From NCBI GenBank assembly GCA_028679495.1, contig JAJRBK010000027.1, forward strand, positions 1 to 9,746: a DNA stretch of 9,746 nt, given 5' to 3'. A program made the position numbers and the translations under genes. Positions within the stretch are counted from its first letter, which is position 1, and each line of letters opens with the position of its first letter. The DNA is from Methanobacteriota archaeon (GTDB lineage: Archaea > Halobacteriota > Bog-38 > Methanoflorentales > Methanoflorentaceae). Positions 6,685 through 9,746 of this stretch are shown one piece after another. Below the pieces are notes generated by a model, which was not told the origin of the DNA, searched no databases, and was given only the letters and a program-made list of their open reading frames with translations.

Positions 6685-7428
6685 CTACTCTTTCTCATGA
6701 GTCGGTTGTGTTATACTCTCAGACTGCTCAGGCAGCTCTTCCGATTGTGCGCTCTTCTCCTCGGCGTGCTCATGCTTTTTGTGCACTTCAACGTAATCAA
6801 CTTCGTCTACCTTCGCGAACTGCATGATCTTTTCGGCTAGGAGCTGTTTGTAATACTGAACTGTCTGGTTGAATCCAAGCTCGTAGGGCACTAAAACGGT
6901 GACCAGTTTATCCTTAACAGTTACCTCAAAATCTCGATTGAGATAATATTTGAGCAAGCCTTTGATCTTTTCAGCCTTGCTTCTAATGACTTTGTCAATC
7001 TTATACTCGTAACGGACCGTTTTACCCGCGTAAGGAGAGTTGAAATCGACACGCACGCGTCCACCAACGACGCTCTCAACTGTCCCTGTCCTGTTGTCCA
7101 GAGAAACTCGCATGCCGGGGACAGGCCTTTTCTCGAACCGCCGTGTAGGAACCACCTCGACGAGTTCAGGAACACGCTCACCAAAGGCCTTTTCGGGTGG
7201 CACAGTGACAGTTCCCTCATAGCCCGCTTCTTTCGCGATGAGATCCTCGTCAAGTCCTTTGACCACCATGTTCTCTCCTGCAATAATAATGATAGGTGCA
7301 TAGTTGACGCCTTCAGCAAATATCCCGTTTTCCTCTGCCACTTCCGCATCTGTCGTATCGAAGACGTCTCCGCTATCCAAGCGGCCGGTATAGGATAATC
7401 GTACAAAATCGCCCGGTTTGACGCTCAT
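6685..7428 (-). CDS. Long-type archaeal FKBP peptidyl-prolyl isomerase (SlyD-like)
   Basis: Catalyses cis-trans isomerisation of peptidyl-proline bonds and acts as a folding chaperone in the cytoplasm. The FKBP domain is split: VKPGDFVRLSYTGRLDSGDVFDTT (3-26) and GLDEDLI/GYEGTVTVPPEKAFGE (58-84) form the first part, and DFNSPYAGKTVRYEYKI (128-144) the second. Between them lies an insert-in-flap domain (about 88-127), which binds unfolded chains in SlyD and archaeal relatives. A C-terminal alpha/beta domain (about 150-217) marks the long archaeal type. The last 30 residues are hydrophilic, rich in Glu, His, Gln and Ser, and look disordered. There is no signal peptide. It is divergent from the CYTH gene across 37 bp and convergent with UPF0179. 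No Shine-Dalgarno site precedes the ATG, so the transcript may be leaderless. Confidence 0.94.
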   Translation of the reverse strand: MSVKPGDFVRLSYTGRLDSGDVFDTTDAEVAEENGIFAEGVNYAPIIIIAGENMVVKGLDEDLIAKEAGYEGTVTVPPEKAFGERVPELVEVVPTRRFEKRPVPGMRVSLDNRTGTVESVVGGRVRVDFNSPYAGKTVRYEYKIDKVIRSKAEKIKGLLKYYLNRDFEVTVKDKLVTVLVPYELGFNQTVQYYKQLLAEKIMQFAKVDEVDYVEVHKKHEHAEEKSAQSEELPEQSESITQPTHEKE

Positions 7429-7442
7429 AGCCAGTACTTACG

Positions 7443-7456
7443 TTTAATACTTAAAA
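7443..7456. promoter_or_regulatory. Shared bidirectional TATA element between FKBP and CYTH genes
   Basis: TTTAATACTTAAAA is the only AT-rich block in the 37-bp divergent spacer and reads as a box A on both strands: TTTAATAC rightward, TTTTAAGTATT leftward. The rightward box centre is about 25 bases from the ATG at 7472, and the leftward centre about 24 bases from the ATG at 7428. Neither gene has a Shine-Dalgarno site. Both features fit leaderless transcripts starting at or next to the start codon. Confidence 0.5.
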
Positions 7457-7465
7457 CCCTTATCC

Positions 7466-8005
7466 ATGTCCATGCTCGAGCTTGAGGTGAAAGCGGCTCT
7501 TTCTGACGACGCTTTGGAGCGCTTGCGACACCTCGACTTGTCTCACATCGATCGACAGATCCAGGTTGACACGTACTATCGGCACCCCTGCAATGACTTT
7601 GTAGCAACTGACGAAGCGTTACGCATCCGGCGCTCAGAGCACAAGACCACCATCACTTATAAAGGTCCGCGCTTGAGTCAAGTCACAAAAATGCGAGAAG
7701 AACACGAGCTTATGGTAAACGACTTCGATGAAGCGCACATCATCTTTCGACGTTTAGGGTTCGTCGAGGTCGCCTCCGTTGAGAAAACAAGGGAAAGGTT
7801 TGAGCGTAATGGTATATGCATCGCGATCGACGATGTCCGAGGTCTCGGCCGCTTTATTGAAGTAGAGATGTTATTAGAAGACCTGACAGAATCAGCTGAG
7901 GAACAAGTCTTTTCGTTCCTTGAAGAGATTGGCATTGATCGCAAAAGCACTGTGCGAGAATCATACCTCGAGTTGCTCAGCAAGACAACCAGGAACTCAT
8001 CTTGA
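7466..8005 (+). CDS. cyaB: CYTH domain protein, class IV adenylate cyclase (CyaB)-like
   Basis: A member of the CYTH tunnel-fold family, which binds triphosphates with two metal ions; relatives include CyaB adenylate cyclase and thiamine triphosphatase. The ExExK signature is ELEVK (5-9). The other tunnel residues are visible: DTYYRHP (35-41), EALRIRR (50-56), TYKGPR (64-69), REEHEL (77-82), VEKTRERF (105-112), IAIDDVRGLGRFIEVE (119-134) and a C-terminal RESYLELL (164-171). Length (179 aa) matches the CyaB subgroup. In archaea the true substrate is usually unproven, so the symbol names the subfamily, not a demonstrated cyclase. ATGs lie at codons 1 and 3; the second (7472) fits the family start and the promoter spacing better. 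The gene ends 3 bp from the convergent phosphoesterase gene. Confidence 0.88.
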   Translation: MSMLELEVKAALSDDALERLRHLDLSHIDRQIQVDTYYRHPCNDFVATDEALRIRRSEHKTTITYKGPRLSQVTKMREEHELMVNDFDEAHIIFRRLGFVEVASVEKTRERFERNGICIAIDDVRGLGRFIEVEMLLEDLTESAEEQVFSFLEEIGIDRKSTVRESYLELLSKTTRNSS

Positions 8006-8008
8006 AGG

Positions 8009-8650
8009 CTACACTTGAATTAACGTTATGTCTGGCTTACTTCCAGGGGTTATTTCGATAAGAGCGCCACTGCCGCGCGCCGCCATTCCAGGATTGACGA
8101 TTGACGTCCCGTTTGCCGTCGTGACGCCCCGTTGTTCGTGGATATGCCCGCAGGCGATGACATCTACAACTCCTACTGCTTGCAGAATTGCCTCACTACC
8201 TACGTGAACGTCGTTGGCTAGATCAAGGAACCCCTTTGGTGGTGCGTGAGAAAGCAACACGGTGGTCTCTCCTGCGTCGGCCAAGAGCTCTTGCATGTAG
8301 CCTTCCATCTCTTCTTCAGTAAATTCAAAAGGAGTGTTAAACGGAGTCGGATTTGCGCCACCGATGCCTAAGAACTTTATGGTGTCATAGTCAAAGCTTT
8401 TTAGGTGTAAGTTGACGGCTGAGGACTCTTCAATAGTTTCAATAATGGTAGGGAGATCACAATTACCAGGTATCATGAGCGTTGGGACATCATCGCCGAT
8501 TAGGCTTAGAAACTCCTCAACTAAAGAATTCGGTCCAAAGTCTGTGATATCTCCAAGCATGCAGACCGCGTCCACGTCACCCGCTTTGAATAACAGTTGA
8601 TCGATGTACGTGTACACGCCGTGAGCATCTGATAAGGCAAGGAACTTCAT
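8009..8650 (-). CDS. Calcineurin-like metallophosphoesterase
   Basis: A single-domain metal-dependent phosphoesterase, probably cytoplasmic; the substrate cannot be read from sequence. Metal ligands are in the usual order: D8 and H10 in LSDAHG, D34 in LGDITD, N63 in PGNCD, H135 in SHAPP, and H169 and H171 in GHIHE, with the closing NPGMA (186-190). The sequence fits the YfcE-like/archaeal phosphodiesterase group. The frame extends to a GTG at 8659, but I prefer the ATG at 8650: it gives the standard MKFLALSD start and has TGTGAT (8660-8655, five of six bases of GGTGAT) four bases upstream. The gene lies about 40 bp downstream of the radical SAM gene on the same strand, so the two are probably co-transcribed. 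Confidence 0.92.
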   Translation of the reverse strand: MKFLALSDAHGVYTYIDQLLFKAGDVDAVCMLGDITDFGPNSLVEEFLSLIGDDVPTLMIPGNCDLPTIIETIEESSAVNLHLKSFDYDTIKFLGIGGANPTPFNTPFEFTEEEMEGYMQELLADAGETTVLLSHAPPKGFLDLANDVHVGSEAILQAVGVVDVIACGHIHEQRGVTTANGTSIVNPGMAARGSGALIEITPGSKPDITLIQV

Positions 8651-8691
8651 AGGCATCACACTGATTACGTCAATACTTATTGCTGCCTATG

Positions 8692-9746
8692 TTAAATCGT
8701 TTCCCATTTTTTGCTCGCGTGAAAATCCCACCGTCCTGAAAGGTGTCCGTCGCGTGCGAGCTTGCCGAGCTTCTTGTTCACCTCGGGCGAAACTGGTGAA
8801 GGTTTTTTGTCTCGGTACGGGGTGCCCGGAAGCGGAGTGAAATAGTGAGCGCGTATCTTGCCTTTCTTGGCGATAATACGTTCAATCAGATCAAGACTTT
8901 TAAGTTGATCGGCGCGAGTTTCCGTTGGCAATCCGAAGATGAAATCGATGACTGGAGTAATACCACAGTCACGGCACAAATCAAGTGCGAGCTCAACCTC
9001 GTGACGGGAGTGCCCTCGACCAATCTCCTCTAATATGGCATCGCTTCCAGATTGTGCGCCGAGGTGAATCGACGTGTTAGCACAGTAGGTGGTGACGAGC
9101 TCTAACAACTCGCGCGTGACAAACTCAGGTCGCACCTCCGAAGGAAAGGTGCCGAAATAGATATTCCCTTGAATGGATTCTAAGAGCCTTGCAACTTTAG
9201 ATACCTCCGGGTGTCGTCCATCAGACCCGTACGCAAACGCGTTTGGTGAGATGAACCGCACGTCAGTCAAGGAGCGGCTGTAGTGAGCTATCGATTGGAC
9301 GCTTCGGTGTCTCATTGTATTGCCAAAGAGGCGCGGCGTTTGGCAGTACTTGCAGGCGTGTGGGCAGCCTCGACTGATCTCTATAGGGGAGCGCAAGCCC
9401 TCAGTAAAAGGTGGAAACATGTTGAGATCCGCGTGGCGACGCGCTCCTGTATGGAGCACAGTATCTCCTTGCTTGTACGCAATGCCACGTACCGATCCGG
9501 TGTCGTTTGCGCTGCTTAGAGCGACGATTAGGTCGGGGAGCGTCACTTCTCCTTCGCCGAGCACGACGAAGTCAAAGAACTGCAAAGCCTCGGCGGGCTT
9601 TGCGCTTGGATGGGGCCCCCCTCCAATGTACGTGGACCGAAGCTTTGAACCCTCGATCTCTCGATAGACTTCTTCTGCCTGCGGTGTGGCGAAGCTGTAG
9701 ATCATAATTCCCTCTTGGGGTCTTGATGAGAAGCGAGTACGTATAC
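8692..9746 (-). CDS. B12-binding/radical SAM protein, MJ_1487-like (5' end outside window)
   Basis: A radical S-adenosylmethionine enzyme of unknown substrate. The [4Fe-4S] cysteines are C-x3-C-x2-C in SRGCPHACKYCQ. Numbering from an internal Met at 9705, they are C114, C118 and C121. The partial N-terminal region (TYIGGGPHPSAKPAEA, FFDFVVLGEGE) is typical of a cobalamin-binding domain fused to radical SAM. The C-terminal barrel includes SIHLGAQSGSDAILEEIGRGH (212-232), DFIFGLPTET (255-264) and HYFTPLPGTPY (about 287-297). The frame stays open from 9705 to the right edge with no stop (residues RFSSRPQEGI precede the Met), so the true start and most of the B12 domain lie outside. Overall layout fits the archaeal MJ_1487 family (TIGR04013 as I recall). 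The phosphoesterase follows in a likely operon. Confidence 0.87.
   Translation of the reverse strand, partial: IRTRFSSRPQEGIMIYSFATPQAEEVYREIEGSKLRSTYIGGGPHPSAKPAEALQFFDFVVLGEGEVTLPDLIVALSSANDTGSVRGIAYKQGDTVLHTGARRHADLNMFPPFTEGLRSPIEISRGCPHACKYCQTPRLFGNTMRHRSVQSIAHYSRSLTDVRFISPNAFAYGSDGRHPEVSKVARLLESIQGNIYFGTFPSEVRPEFVTRELLELVTTYCANTSIHLGAQSGSDAILEEIGRGHSRHEVELALDLCRDCGITPVIDFIFGLPTETRADQLKSLDLIERIIAKKGKIRAHYFTPLPGTPYRDKKPSPVSPEVNKKLGKLARDGHLSGRWDFHASKKWETI

Noticed and set aside
1..9746. CRISPR arrays, insertion sequences, attachment sites, tRNA or rRNA genes
   Set aside because: No regularly spaced repeats, transposase motifs, terminal inverted repeats or tRNA arm signatures were found on either strand.

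Overview
This window is euryarchaeal chromosomal DNA, most likely from a methanogen-related lineage. The evidence is gene content: sn-glycerol-1-phosphate dehydrogenase (the committing step of archaeal lipid synthesis), an archaeal-type prolyl-tRNA synthetase, a type II methionine aminopeptidase, a long-type archaeal FKBP, and the archaeal families UPF0179, DUF63 and MJ_1487-like radical SAM. Several starts also carry GGTGAT, a Shine-Dalgarno element used in archaea. I cannot name the genus from sequence alone.

Layout. Positions 1-~250 (minus) hold a decayed partial second copy of the Xaa-Pro peptidase gene found further right. Positions 314-2338 (minus) are a two-gene unit, an Xaa-Pro peptidase followed directly by methionine aminopeptidase; both are M24 enzymes and they are separated by nothing but the stop codon. 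Positions 2339-2671 are a non-coding, partly AT-rich gap. It holds a candidate promoter for that unit and three 11-bp tandem repeats that look like an operator. Positions 2672-4979 (minus) carry a DUF63 membrane protein followed by proS. Positions 4955-6538 (plus) carry egsA and UPF0179, divergent from DUF63 with 5' ends that overlap or nearly touch. Positions 6685-7428 (minus) are the FKBP prolyl isomerase. A 37-bp divergent spacer separates it from a CYTH/CyaB-like protein at 7466-8005 (plus). Positions 8009-8650 (minus) are a calcineurin-like phosphoesterase, downstream of an MJ_1487-like radical SAM gene that runs off the right edge.

Most genes are housekeeping: protein N-terminal processing and proline-peptide turnover (pepQ-like, map), proline charging (proS), proline isomerisation (FKBP) and membrane lipid backbone synthesis (egsA). 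I see no insertion sequence, CRISPR array, tRNA, rRNA or defence island. The points most worth following up are the pepQ-derived pseudogene, the 11-bp repeat array, the whole-length internal duplication in UPF0179 with two matching four-cysteine sets, and the compact bidirectional promoter at 7443-7456.
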